Below are positions 8,623 through 17,192 of a stretch of DNA of 64,000 bases, one piece after another (the first letter of the stretch is position 1; every line of letters starts with the position of its first letter). Under the pieces are notes generated by a model. That model saw nothing but the letters and a program-made list of their open reading frames with translations. It ran no database searches and was not told where the DNA came from. A program made the position numbers and the translations under genes. The DNA comes from Paracoccus indicus (GTDB lineage Bacteria; Pseudomonadota; Alphaproteobacteria; Rhodobacterales; Rhodobacteraceae). Where the stretch lies: positions 1 through 64,000 of the forward strand of contig NZ_PYWA01000002.1 in NCBI RefSeq assembly GCF_003056335.1, given 5' to 3'.

Positions 8623-9085
8623 AATGTTATATGTTTATTCTTTGTCCCTATGTGGAGGTCGCGACATCGTCGGCATGGTGTCCGACAGCCTCGGCAACCT
8701 CGAGCCATCGCTCAATGTCTATCCGGATCGGCCGGCCCCCGTGATCCGCAACAAGGACGGCGGTCGCGAACTGGCATCCCTGATCTGGGGCATGCCGCGC
8801 CGCCACAGTTCCTGAAGGCGCCGAACGCCCCAGATACCGGCGTCACGAACATCCGCAACACCGCCAGCCCGCATTGGCGGCCGTGGCTCGGGGTTGCCCA
8901 TCGCTGCATCGTGCCGGCGACGGCTTTCTCCGAATATGGAGCATGGCCAGATCCAGTGACGAAGCGCAAGCCGCTGCACTGGTTCGCGCTGGACGAAACG
9001 CGGCCCTTGTTCTTCTTCGCCGGGATCTGGACACCATGGCAGGGCACGCGCGGCTCGATGCGCACACCGCGCACTCCAATTTCGG
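8623..9085 (+). pseudogene. SRAP/YedK-type peptidase, copy 2, frameshifted
   Basis: The plus strand carries MLYVYSLSL, then GNLEPSLNVYPDRPAPVIRN and LASLIWGMP, and after a frameshift PQFLKAPNAPDTGVTNIRN, SPHWRPWLG, CIVPATAFSEY and FFFAGIWTPWQGTRGSM. The order matches the SRAP domain. The family normally begins Met-Cys, with Cys2 as the DNA crosslinking residue; here the second codon is Leu. A one-base shift follows WGMP, at the same place as in copy 1, and the C-terminus beyond GSMRTPR is lost. It is non-functional. Active SRAP proteins shield abasic sites in single-stranded DNA. Confidence 0.72.
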
Positions 9086-9158
9086 TAGGCATAGCGAACA
9101 AACCGGATTTCGGACGCAGCTGGAGGAGAGCTCAGTGGCAGGACGGCCCGTCAAGGCG

Positions 9159-10094
9159 TCACCCCATGCTCGGTCGAGTGGCCCCAAACTGTTCGACCAG
9201 GAAGTCCACCGTCGCTTCATCTCGTAGCTTGCAGACGATGTTCTGGTTCGCAAACGCCCCTTTGAAGCGCTTGGCCTGGGCCGGATCGACAGTTTTCTGC
9301 CATTTGATCCCGACGACGTGCTCTGCATTTTCCGGCGGCTCGCCAAGGCGCTTCATTCGGATCTCGGACAGCGGCTGGTCGAAGAGTGGGCCATCAGGCG
9401 TCACAAACTCGGTCGCAGGAAAGGCCTCGGCTGTCACGATGCCATAGCCGATATAGCCGTTACCCTTGTCATAGACGAAAACCTCATCACCGGCGCTCAG
9501 CTGGTATAGCCGCTTCGAGTAGAACTCGCCGCCTCCAGCCGAGATGAAGCCATATCGTTTCATGTCTGCCCAGGAGCGATGTTCACCCAGACCGGCATTG
9601 ACAAAGTAGTAGCCCGACCATGGGGCGCGGACCTTGCGTTCCGATCGCTTCTCCACCGCTTCCTGGTCCAGCAGGAAGTCAGTCGTCAGCCACTCCTGGC
9701 CATCGACCTCGAAAACGTTCAAGAAGACGGTATTGATCGCGACGCCATGTTCTTCCGACAGGTATTCCACGATTCGGCGAGAGGCGGGGTCGAGTTCGCT
9801 GGCGCCGTTCAGCATGGAATGGCTGGCGTTCAGTCGCTCCGGGATCGCCTCGCCGAAATGATCGAGGAAGGCAGTTGCCAAGCGCTTCCCTAGGTATTTC
9901 TCGGCGCGGTCATAGATTTTGGGCGTCGTCAGGGTTCTGACCCACGAGGCATAGTCCAGCACCTGCGCGACGGTTTCACATATCTCAAGGCGCACCGCAT
10001 GGCGTCGAGCCTTGGGGTGAAAACGTATGGCCCGCCCCGTCTGCAAGCGGCAATTTTTGATGACATGATCAGTCTGCACAAACGTATCCGGCAT
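9159..10094 (-). CDS. Nuclease-like protein with C-terminal EVE-like domain, probably N-terminally truncated
   Basis: A 311-residue reading frame. From about residue 40 it has ETVAQVLDYASWVRTLT, reminiscent of the part of PDDEXK nucleases that follows the catalytic E-x-K, then a conserved middle, and from about residue 165 YYFVNAGLGEHRSWADM, FISAGGGEFYSKRL and LSAGDEVFVYDKGNGYIGYG, an EVE/PUA-like fold found in several defence proteins. The first 35 residues look unrelated and the usual catalytic half is absent, so I think the gene was cut at its 5' end, perhaps when the adjacent IS110 arrived. The true start is uncertain. Function unknown; homologues are described as hypothetical or DUF91-like. 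Confidence 0.5.
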   Translation of the reverse strand: MPDTFVQTDHVIKNCRLQTGRAIRFHPKARRHAVRLEICETVAQVLDYASWVRTLTTPKIYDRAEKYLGKRLATAFLDHFGEAIPERLNASHSMLNGASELDPASRRIVEYLSEEHGVAINTVFLNVFEVDGQEWLTTDFLLDQEAVEKRSERKVRAPWSGYYFVNAGLGEHRSWADMKRYGFISAGGGEFYSKRLYQLSAGDEVFVYDKGNGYIGYGIVTAEAFPATEFVTPDGPLFDQPLSEIRMKRLGEPPENAEHVVGIKWQKTVDPAQAKRFKGAFANQNIVCKLRDEATVDFLVEQFGATRPSMG

Positions 10095-10274
10095 GTCGGC
10101 ACAAAGACCGCCGCCAAGATGGAGATCCGCGCGTCACAATCCTCATAAAGGGGCCGGCCTCGGGGGACCATTTTTCGCCGGAGGTTTTTGCAACGCCGAT
10201 CAACTGTCAGGCCATCTTCCTTCCACCACTCGCAGCTTGTTGCGCCCGGCTGTATTCGCCCGAGCGCGTGTTCC

Positions 10275-11303
10275 TTAAAGCGCCATCTGCGGCACGGTTT
10301 CATAGTTTCGCCCGTGCCGCAGAAGCGCCCAGACAGTGCGGGCCATCTTCGCGGCGAGGGCGACGACAGCGACGTTGGGGTGGGTGCGCACAAGCAGCGC
10401 ACGCAGCCAAGCGCCTATCGCAGTATTCGCTTTCGCCAATGTTGGCATGGCAGATCGCGCGCCTTGGATCAGCATCTTGCGCAGGTATTGACTGCCGCGC
10501 TTCGTGATCCCTAGCAGCTTCGGTTTGCCTCCTGTTGTCGCCTGCCTCGGCACCAGACCCAGCCAGGCGGCCAGATCGCGTCCTTTCGTGAATGTCGCGG
10601 CGTTGCCGACAGCGGCGACCAATGCGGTGGCATTCAGCGCACCGATGCCCGGAATGCCTGTCAGCCGCCGTGCTCGCTCATCGGTTCGAGCCATGGCCGC
10701 GAACTCGGCGTCAAAAGCGGCAATGCGGCGATCAAGCTCGTCCCACCGCGTGCGCATGTCGCCGAGCAGGAAAGCCATGCGGGCACTGAGGCTGCCCGTG
10801 GCGGGGTCCAGCAGGTCAGCGAGCAAGTGACGCAACCGGGCATGGCCCTGTGCCACGACATGTCCCCGTTCCAGCAGAAGGCTCCTGATCTGGTTGGTCA
10901 GCGACGTGCGTTCTCCGACCAGCCGATCCCGCACCCGATGCAGCGTCGGGACATCGAGCTGCTCCTCGCTCTTGAGTTCGACAAAGCGCATGGTGGGACG
11001 AGTTGCCGCTTCGGCAATTGCCTCGGCGTCGCGATCATCATTCTTCTGCGCCTTTACGTAAGGCCGAACATATACCGGCGACATCAACCGGACCTCATGC
11101 CCCAGTGCTGCCAGCGTCCGTCCCATGTGATGAGCGCCGCAACACGCCTCCATAGCCATGATGCGGGCCGGCAGCTTCGATGCGAAGGCGATGACGCCGT
11201 CACGACGCAATCGCCGTCGCACTGTCACTGTCCCCATGCAGGCGAGACCGACGATACTGCAGCTATTCTTGCCCAGGTCGACGCCAACGATCACAATGCT
11301 CAT
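10275..11303 (-). CDS. IS110-family transposase (intact)
   Basis: A 342-residue DEDD transposase. The N-terminal RuvC-like domain shows GVDLGKNSCSIVG (Asp8), MAMEACCGAHHMG (Glu) and KNDDRDAEAIAEAA (two Asp). The C-terminal transposase_20 domain shows RRLTGIPGIGALNATAL and KGRDLAAWLGLVPRQ with a conserved Ser downstream (GSQYLRKM). Full family length and no internal stop, so it could be active; IS110 elements recombine through a bridge RNA made from the noncoding ends. It sits between the truncated nuclease-like gene and an IS5 relic. Confidence 0.92.
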   Translation of the reverse strand: MSIVIVGVDLGKNSCSIVGLACMGTVTVRRRLRRDGVIAFASKLPARIMAMEACCGAHHMGRTLAALGHEVRLMSPVYVRPYVKAQKNDDRDAEAIAEAATRPTMRFVELKSEEQLDVPTLHRVRDRLVGERTSLTNQIRSLLLERGHVVAQGHARLRHLLADLLDPATGSLSARMAFLLGDMRTRWDELDRRIAAFDAEFAAMARTDERARRLTGIPGIGALNATALVAAVGNAATFTKGRDLAAWLGLVPRQATTGGKPKLLGITKRGSQYLRKMLIQGARSAMPTLAKANTAIGAWLRALLVRTHPNVAVVALAAKMARTVWALLRHGRNYETVPQMAL

Positions 11304-11400
11304 GATCCGCTCCTTCCTCCATTGAACGCCGACATCCTACACGGTGATCGGCGGGAGGGGCGGGCCGTCCATAAAGGGGGGCGCGGTCGCCAGATCGGTC
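11304..11400. other. Noncoding end of the IS110 element, possible bridge-RNA region
   Basis: IS110 elements carry a noncoding end next to the transposase gene, which in characterised members encodes the bridge RNA. The stretch just upstream of the transposase start joins the IS5 relic at about 11340-11400. I could not fix the element boundary, so this is a location only. Confidence 0.25.
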
Positions 11401-11825
11401 GAACGAAAGGCGGCATGAACACCAAGCTGCACGCTGTCGCCGATGCCAAAGGGCGGCCGATCGGGTTCTACATGTTGGCTGGCCAGGGCAGCGATTATAC
11501 CGGCGCGGCAACTCTGCTAGGCAGCCTGCCGAAGGCGGGTTGGCTTGTGGCTGTTAGAGGCTATGACGCTGATTGGTTTAGAGAGACTTTGAGAGACAAG
11601 GGGATAAAGGTCTGTATCCCCGGACGGACCTCCCGCAAAAAGGCCGTCAAACACGACAAGCGGCGCTACAAACGCCGCAGCCGCATCGAGATCATGTTCG
11701 GCCGTCTGAAGGATTGGCGGCGCGTCGCGACCCGATACGACCGGTGCCCGGAAACGTTCTTCTCTGCGATCATGCTCGCCGCAACAGCCTTGTTCTGGCT
11801 CTGAAACTCAATGAGTCTGGATCCT
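11370..11825 (+). pseudogene. IS5-family transposase C-terminal half (IS427-like), catalytic Asp lost
   Basis: The frame ending at 11804 reads KGGRGRQIGRTKGGMNTKLH, DYTGAATLLGSLPKAGW, then AVRGYDADWFRETL, CIPGRTSRKK and RIEIMFGRLKDWRRVATRYD. This is the second half of an IS5/IS427 DDE transposase. The motif around the second catalytic Asp is normally ADRGYDADW; here it is AVRGYDADW (codon 11553-11555), so the copy is catalytically dead even apart from its missing 5' half. The sequence ends with AATGAGTCTGGATCCTAG near 11810-11826, resembling an IS427-type end. Confidence 0.8.
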
Positions 11826-11979
11826 AGCGAATTCGGGGTCTGCACCCTGATCGCGACAACTAGCGCGAACCTCGCGGGCCACACCAAAACAGAGACCGAG
11901 ACCGGGACAGTGTTTGTTCGCACAGGCCCGCCGAAAGGTGGACCTTATTATTGTGAAGCAACTAGCTTATATCCCGCCC

Positions 11980-12396
11980 ATGGCCGACACGTTGACACCC
12001 GAAAAGCGCAGCGTCCTGACGTCAAGGATCCGCAGCACGAACACGAAGCCAGAGATGATCGTCCGGAAGACCCTGCATGCCATGGGTTTCCGCTACCGGG
12101 TCCATGCTAAGGAGCTTCCTGGAAAGCCAGACATCGTGATGCGGCCAAGGAAGGCCGCAATCTTTGTCCACGGGTGCTACTGGCATGTCCACGATGATCC
12201 TGCGTGCAAGCGAGCACATGCACCAAAGTCGAACTTGGGCTACTGGAACACGAAGCTGCTGAGAAACAGGGAGAGGGACTAGGAGCACATGCGTTCCCTT
12301 CAGGGCATGGGCTGGTCGATCCTGACGATCTGGGAGTGCGAGGTCAAAGATCTTGAAGTGCTGAGGTCGAAGTTGCGGACCTTCGCGAAGCTGTAG
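11980..12396 (+). pseudogene. vsr: Very-short-patch repair endonuclease Vsr, interrupted by an amber codon
   Basis: The frame from 11980 reads MADTLTPEKRSVLTSRIRS, TKPEMIVRKTLHAMGFRYR, LPGKPDIVMRPRKAAIFVHG and CYWHVHDD, the conserved core of Vsr endonucleases, including the catalytic Asp in KPDIV and the zinc-site His and Cys residues. Codon 101 is TAG (12280-12282), between ERD and EHMRSLQGMGW; the family continues through this point, and the remaining frame SILTIWECEVKD runs to a natural stop at 12394-12396 for a total of about 138 codons. Vsr nicks T:G mismatches produced when 5-methylcytosine deaminates, so it partners the methyltransferase next to it. Loss of the last 38 residues should inactivate it unless the stop is read through. 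Confidence 0.85.
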
Positions 12397-12487
12397 CCGG
12401 GAACTTCTTGTCGCACTTGAATCCTTTTCATATGGAACATTCTTCCAGAGTATGATTCAATCCCCGCAAGAATCTCGCGGGGGACAA

Positions 12488-13447
12488 ATGAAGAACACGC
12501 TATCCTCAATCGAGGTTTGTGCAGGCGCCGGTGGACAAGCCTTAGGCCTTGAACAAGCTGGATTCGATCACAACGCCCTCGTCGAGATCGACCAGCACGC
12601 TTGTCAGACCCTGCGCCTCAACCGCCCAGATTGGAAGGTCGTTGAGGGCGATTTGCGCGAGTTTTCAGGTAAACCATATGCAGGGGTAGATCTGGTTGCT
12701 GGAGGAGTGCCGTGCCCGCCATTCTCGAAGGCCGGCAAGCAACTCGGGGCTAACGATGAGCGTGACCTTTTCCCTGAAGCCGTTCGGCTCGTCGATGAGA
12801 GCCGTCCTCAGGCTGTGATGCTCGAGAACGTCCGCGGCTTCCTGGATGCTGCGTTTATCGACTACCGATCCAGCCTGAAGAGGCAGCTAGGAAAGCTAGG
12901 CTACGAAGCCGAGTGGCGGCTTCTGAACGCGTCCCACTTCGGCGTCCCTCAGCTTCGACCTCGGGTCATCATTGTAGCCGTCAGAAAAGACCTGTCAGAT
13001 AATTTCCGCTGGCCCGAAGAGCTACATCACAACCCGCCTACCGTAGGTCAAACCTTAAAGGACCTTATGGAGGCGAACGGTTGGCCGGGCGCATCAGCCT
13101 GGGCGCAGCGGGCCGACGACATTGCGCCGACTATCGTTGGCGGATCTAAGAAGCACGGAGGCCCAGACCTCGGTCCGACAAGGGCGCGAAAGGCATGGGA
13201 AACCCTCGGCGTGAACGGCAAGACAATCGCTGAGGAGGCTCCGGCTCCAGATTTCGTTGGCATGCCGCGGCTCACTGTCCGGATGGTGGCTCGGATCCAA
13301 GGCTTTCCAGATGACTGGCAGTTCTTTGGGAAAAAGACTAACGCTTACCGTCAGGTCGGAAACGCTTTCCCACCGCCGGTTGCCGCGGCCGTCGCGAAAC
13401 AACTCAGCCTCGCGATTACTTCAAGAAAAATCTACGCCGTCGCATGA
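12488..13447 (+). CDS. DNA (cytosine-5-)-methyltransferase
   Basis: A 319-residue C5-cytosine methyltransferase. Motif I is VCAGAGGQALGLEQAGF, motif IV carries the catalytic Cys in GGVPCPPFSKAG, motif VI is MLENVRGF, motif VIII is QLRPRVIIVAV and motif X is YRQVGNAFPPPVA. The start at 12488 follows GCGGGGGACAA; an upstream in-frame ATG at 12452 is less likely. It would methylate the sequence cut by the adjacent NaeI-like endonuclease and protect the host. Its last four bases overlap the restriction gene (ATGA). The local base composition is lower in GC than the core genome, consistent with transfer. Confidence 0.92.
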   Translation: MKNTLSSIEVCAGAGGQALGLEQAGFDHNALVEIDQHACQTLRLNRPDWKVVEGDLREFSGKPYAGVDLVAGGVPCPPFSKAGKQLGANDERDLFPEAVRLVDESRPQAVMLENVRGFLDAAFIDYRSSLKRQLGKLGYEAEWRLLNASHFGVPQLRPRVIIVAVRKDLSDNFRWPEELHHNPPTVGQTLKDLMEANGWPGASAWAQRADDIAPTIVGGSKKHGGPDLGPTRARKAWETLGVNGKTIAEEAPAPDFVGMPRLTVRMVARIQGFPDDWQFFGKKTNAYRQVGNAFPPPVAAAVAKQLSLAITSRKIYAVA

Positions 13448-14340
13448 AAGCCATACCACCTTCTATAATAGTTCCCGGCCACCCTGACTTCCACATGCTC
13501 CTCGACATAGCGGACGATATATTCGGACGCGCAGGAGGGCAACGAGAACTAGCGGCTTGGTTCCCGAAGATGCTTCGTGACGCTGTCGATGAGGTAGTAG
13601 ACACCCCGCGCACTCGACGCCGCTCATATGAAGAATTGGAGAAAACAGAAAAGACATACCTCGGCACCAAGATCGAAATTCTTACTAGGGCAAAACTCAA
13701 CTTGCCGAAGGGACGGTTGGATTTCGTTGTCAGGAACCGCGACGTGGACCTGAAGTTCACTATCGGCAATAATTGGATGATCCCGAAGGAAGCTGTGGGT
13801 CATGTATGTCTAGTTGCCGCGATCGATGAAGCTAAATCACAATGCTTCCTTGGCCTTGTGGTAGCCCATGCGGCAAATCTCACCTCAGGCGCGAACAGGG
13901 ACGCCAAGAAGTCCCTTTCCTCGGTCGGCTTCCAACAGATCTATTGGCTTCTCAACGCGGTGCCTTGCCCTCAGAACTTTTGGAGGACCCTGCCTCCTGC
14001 CTTGGTAGACGATGTTTTCAGTGGGCAGTCCGGGAACGACCGCATCGTCACCCTTTTTGCTGGGGTCCTTGATCGGCCCGTTGCGCGCCGGATCATAGAA
14101 GAGGCAGGAGGAGACCAACAGGATTTCATGCGCCGGATCCGCTCTGACAAGAAGCGCAGCACTCTCGGCGCGAGAGACCGGCTCAGACAGCAGAAAATTC
14201 TACTACTTCACGGAAAGAAGGACGCCGCACTGATCCGCGTGCTAGGTCTCCCTCCCACTACCCAAAGCGAGTTCATCTCTCACGCTGTTACTCCGGCAGA
14301 GAGGCACATCTGCGCGCAACGCGGATGGTCGGTGCCCTGA
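13444..14340 (+). CDS. NaeI-like type II restriction endonuclease
   Basis: A 298-residue protein that looks like the NaeI family. The N-terminal half contains the PD-(D/E)XK-like site: Glu78 in GTKIEI, Asp93 in GRLDFVV, and Asp102 with Lys104 in DVDLKF, spaced 9 and 2 residues as in NaeI. GNNWMIPKEAVGHVCLV follows, also a family motif. The C-terminal half (from about 170) would be the second DNA-binding domain typical of this type IIE enzyme, which needs two sites. NaeI recognises GCCGGC; I infer the same or a related site. The start overlaps the methyltransferase by four bases. Confidence 0.8.
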   Translation: MKAIPPSIIVPGHPDFHMLLDIADDIFGRAGGQRELAAWFPKMLRDAVDEVVDTPRTRRRSYEELEKTEKTYLGTKIEILTRAKLNLPKGRLDFVVRNRDVDLKFTIGNNWMIPKEAVGHVCLVAAIDEAKSQCFLGLVVAHAANLTSGANRDAKKSLSSVGFQQIYWLLNAVPCPQNFWRTLPPALVDDVFSGQSGNDRIVTLFAGVLDRPVARRIIEEAGGDQQDFMRRIRSDKKRSTLGARDRLRQQKILLLHGKKDAALIRVLGLPPTTQSEFISHAVTPAERHICAQRGWSVP

Positions 14341-14445
14341 AAACGGGATTACTTCTGTCATCTTTTTGCGGTGCGGCTAAGTATTTGACTGGTAACAATC
14401 TGCGTCTGCTCAGACCATGGAGGTCGCCCTCCTGCGCATACCTGG

Positions 14446-14669
14446 GTGTTGCTCAAAATTAACTTGTGGAGAACGCGTGCTCTCCGCCGGTCTGGCTGGT
14501 TTGAAATTACGCAGATTAGCGAAGAGGTAAGCTTCACGAAGGGTCGTATCATCGCCGTGGCCGACTCGTCAGCCGGGGAAGGGCCAGCAAGCGGACTACA
14601 TACTCTCGGTAAAGCCGAATATACCCGTTGCATTTTAAGCCTGAGCGACCACCAATTAGGTTCGCGACA
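14446..14669 (+). pseudogene. Possible 5' remnant of a helicase/HsdR-like gene cut by the IS3 element
   Basis: A frame beginning near 14446 reads RRSGWFEITQISEEVSFTKG and RIIAVADSSAGEG, which recalls the opening of type I restriction HsdR-like proteins (aGW...I..E..FT.GRI). It runs straight into the left end of the IS3 element at 14670, with no continuation visible on the other side. The resemblance is weak. The rest of 14341-14445 holds nothing I can support. Confidence 0.25.
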
Positions 14670-14696
14670 TGACCTGCCCCCTGCGGGTCCCTCGTT

Positions 14697-15589
14697 CATA
14701 ACGAGAGTCTGCGGGTTTGATTTTGATAGTCATGGGTTTTGGCGTGGGCAAGCGCGCCGGGCGCGGAGCCCTCAAATAGCTCAAGCGCTCGGCGCGCTTG
14801 CAGTGGCGTCTGGTTTCTGAGCGACGAATGCGGCCTGACGGCGTTGTAGTCATATCGCCATAGCGCCAGCTTTCGCCGGGCATCGTCCAAGGTGTCAAAG
14901 ATCTCCTCGTTCAATAGCTCGTCGCGCAGGCTGCCGTTGAACGACTCGATAAAGGCCCTTGCCATGGTCCTTGGACCAGTGGCGGACACATGGCTCGATG
15001 CTGCGGTTTTCAGGGTCGATGTAATGCCACGGCACATCGCTCTGGTCGGCCCATCTCAGGATGGCCCGGCTTGTGAACTCCGTCCCATTGTCACTGACGA
15101 TGCAACTTGGTTTTCCGTAGACCCGCACCAGTGCATCCAGCTCGCGGGCGACACGGGCTCCCGAGATACTGGTGTAGCCATCAGGCACAGGTTTTCGCGG
15201 CAGCAATCGTCGATCACCGCCAGGATGCGGAACTTGCGTGAAGCACCGAAGCTGTCCGACAGAAAGTCCAGCGACCAGCGCGCATTTGGGCGCGCCGCCT
15301 CCGGCATCGGTGTGCGTGTGCCGCGGGCCCGCTTGCGGCCACGTCGTCGCTTCACCGATAGCCCTTCCTCCCGATAGAGCCGATACAGCTTCTTGTGGTT
15401 CATGATCATGCCCTTGCGTTCGAGCAGGACGCCGATCCGACGATAGCCGAACCGACGCCGCTTGCCGGCGATCTCCTGCATCTCCTTGCGGACCTCGGGG
15501 CAATCCGGCGGGCGTTCGCGCCGGACCGTCTTGGGATCGACACCGACAAGCCGGCAGGCCCGGCGCTGCGAGATGTCGTGATCCCGCAT
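14697..15589 (-). pseudogene. IS3 transposase OrfB, two frameshifts
   Basis: The first frame reads MRDHDISQRRACRLVGVDP, RRRFGYRRIGVLLERKGM, PNARWSLDFLSD and ILAVIDDCC (first catalytic Asp in WSLDFLSD). The second frame continues with ARVARELDALVRVYG, CIVSDNGTEFTS (second Asp) and WHYIDPE. The third frame supplies AFIESFNGSLRDELLNEEIF (catalytic Glu) and ALWRYDYNAVRPHSSL. The frame changes lie near 15170 and near 14980, where the linker between HYIDP and FIESF also carries foreign residues. All three catalytic residues remain in the DNA, but no single protein can be made. Confidence 0.82.
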
Positions 15590-15629
15590 CGCTCTGAGAG
15601 CTGCCTCTCGCCGCTTGGTCAGCGTCGTC

Positions 15630-15990
15630 AGCTCGTTCCCAGAAGATCTTTCAGGACCACGTTGTCGAGCATAGTATCGGCCAGCAGGCGCTTCAGCTTG
15701 GCGTTCTCATTCGGCGCGGCGCTCGGACCCATGGCGCTTGCGCCTCATTCCAGCGCCTTCAGCCTGGCAGCCTCGGACACCTCCATGCCGCCGTATTTGG
15801 ACTTCAGCTTGTAGAACGTGGCCGGACTCAGCCCGTGCCGGCGGCATACCTCCGCCGTCGGCATCCCGTCGACGCAGTGCGTCGACCCTGTTCCTTGATC
15901 ATCCCGATAATCTGTTCGTCGGGCTTACGCGGCCCCACTGGGGCCACGGTCCCTCCTCATCGGTGAAACGGCTCTTTCGCATTCGTCTGC
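15630..15990 (-). pseudogene. IS3 OrfA remnant
   Basis: On the minus strand the family ORF A sequence can be traced through frame changes: RTNEKEPFHR region near 15970, an EVCRRHGLSPATFYKLK-like helix-turn-helix segment near 15800-15860, YGGMEVSEAARLKALE near 15740-15790 and a leucine-zipper-like end with LLADTMLDNVVLKDL near 15640-15700. The frame is interrupted, so no intact OrfA exists. Confidence 0.6.
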
Positions 15991-16048
15991 TCCTTCAAGG
16001 TCGGGCAGACTCTACATCACGGTGAGGGATTTCGCGGGGGGCAGGTCA

Positions 16049-16545
16049 GCGCACATACACGCACATCAGAAGCTTAGCATAGCAGAGATCTTTAACAGCA
16101 TCGATACTGACCTGAAGGCTCGACTGCATATCAAGGCTTTGGAAGACAGGATCAGGGCCGACATATCCAGCGATGATTTGCTGGCAGAGACCGCTGATGC
16201 TCTGCGCTCCATCCCTGGGATCGGACCAGTGGCCAGCACAATGCTGATTGCCGAAATGCCTGAACTTGGCACCATCACTGGCGAACACGCTGCAGCTCTC
16301 GTAGGGCTCGCCCCCGTGGCGCATGACGGTGGAACCCTTCGCGGGAAAGCGGAACATTGCAGGCAGTCGCCGTGCTCTGAGGTATGTGAGGTTCCAAGCT
16401 GCACTGGTCGCCGCGCATTATAACCCAGCCATAAAGACCTTTACGGATCAATTGCGAAAAGCTGGCAAACCGCACAAGGTCATCATAACGGCGGTCGCCC
16501 GGAAACTGGTCAATCTAGAAAACGGCCTATGTAAAAATCGTCAGA
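16049..16545 (+). pseudogene. IS110-family transposase, C-terminal remnant
   Basis: Directly after the IS3 right end, the plus strand reads HQKLSIAEIFNSIDTDLKA, ADALRSIPGIGPVASTMLIA, ELGTITGEHAAALVGLAP and, after a frameshift near 16345, GSRRALRYVRFQAALVAAHY and AGKPHKVIITAVARKLVNLE. These are the transposase_20 domain motifs of IS110. The catalytic N-terminal half is missing. It differs from the intact IS110 at 10275-11303, so it comes from another element. Confidence 0.75.
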
Positions 16546-16580
16546 AATGGACGTCTTCGACCGCACGAGGGATACAGTTG

Positions 16581-17192
16581 CTAGGCAATTTTTCTGCCGG
16601 CGAGATATTCTTCAATGCGGCTAATGAGTATCTTTTCCCGATCTTTGTCCGATTGCTCTACGCTATCCTTCCAAGATTCTTTCCGGCTCATGTTTGCAAG
16701 AACAAGAGTCATCGCAAAAATTAAAGCCGCAACACCGACAAACAAAGTGAAAATTTGACCATCGCTTGCGGAACCCTCATTCATATGGAAGGCCCCGAAC
16801 GGGATGGCTAATGCAGCTACGACAAAGAAAGGGAATGCGAGGAGGGTAGGGGCATTGCTAGGTGGCGAATTTCTTTCATCATCCGAGTGAGTCTCAAGCT
16901 CCTTGCGCGATCCGCTATTAACCCCTCCGATCATAATCGGCTGATCCTTGTAAATCAGCAGCGCATATTCACCGCCATCCCTCATCACAGCCTCACTCGA
17001 CACGATACGAACGGGAACCTCTCGGCCGCTTTCGAGAACAATCAGAGCGCGCTCTTCATCGACTTGTTGTGTTCGAATATCTCCAGATACATCATTCGCG
17101 TATGTTCTGACTGTTCCCGTTACGTGCGAAGCAGTGCTTCGGGTAACAGCTGACGCCTTTCCAAAAACGACAGTCATTTCATCCGTTTTCAT
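16581..17192 (-). CDS. Unknown membrane protein with two transmembrane segments
   Basis: A 203-residue protein of no recognised family. The first 100 residues form a soluble region rich in beta-type sequence (HVTGTVRTYANDVSGDIRT, ESGREVPVRIVSS). Two hydrophobic helices follow (about 117-138, LLAFPFFVVAALAIPFGAF, and 148-169, IFTLFVGVAALIFAMTLVL), then a charged cytoplasmic tail. The start MKTDEMT at 17192 overlaps the stop of the upstream secreted-protein gene by four bases, so the two are coupled. Codon use is less GC-rich than that of the core genes, suggesting transfer. Function unknown. Confidence 0.6.
   Translation of the reverse strand: MKTDEMTVVFGKASAVTRSTASHVTGTVRTYANDVSGDIRTQQVDEERALIVLESGREVPVRIVSSEAVMRDGGEYALLIYKDQPIMIGGVNSGSRKELETHSDDERNSPPSNAPTLLAFPFFVVAALAIPFGAFHMNEGSASDGQIFTLFVGVAALIFAMTLVLANMSRKESWKDSVEQSDKDREKILISRIEEYLAGRKIA

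Larger units (their letters stand above)
14670..16048 (-). mobile_element. IS3-family element (IS51-like group), inactivated
   Basis: Imperfect terminal inverted repeats mark the ends: TGACCTGCCCCCTGCGGG at 14670 and, on the other strand, TGACCTGCCCCCCGCGAAA ending at 16048. The 1379-base element carries OrfA (about 15630-15990, minus, degraded) and OrfB (15589 down to 14697). No target-site duplication is visible beside the ends. The left flank is a possible HsdR-like remnant and the right flank an IS110 relic, so the insertion was followed by rearrangement or loss of the duplication. Confidence 0.82.
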
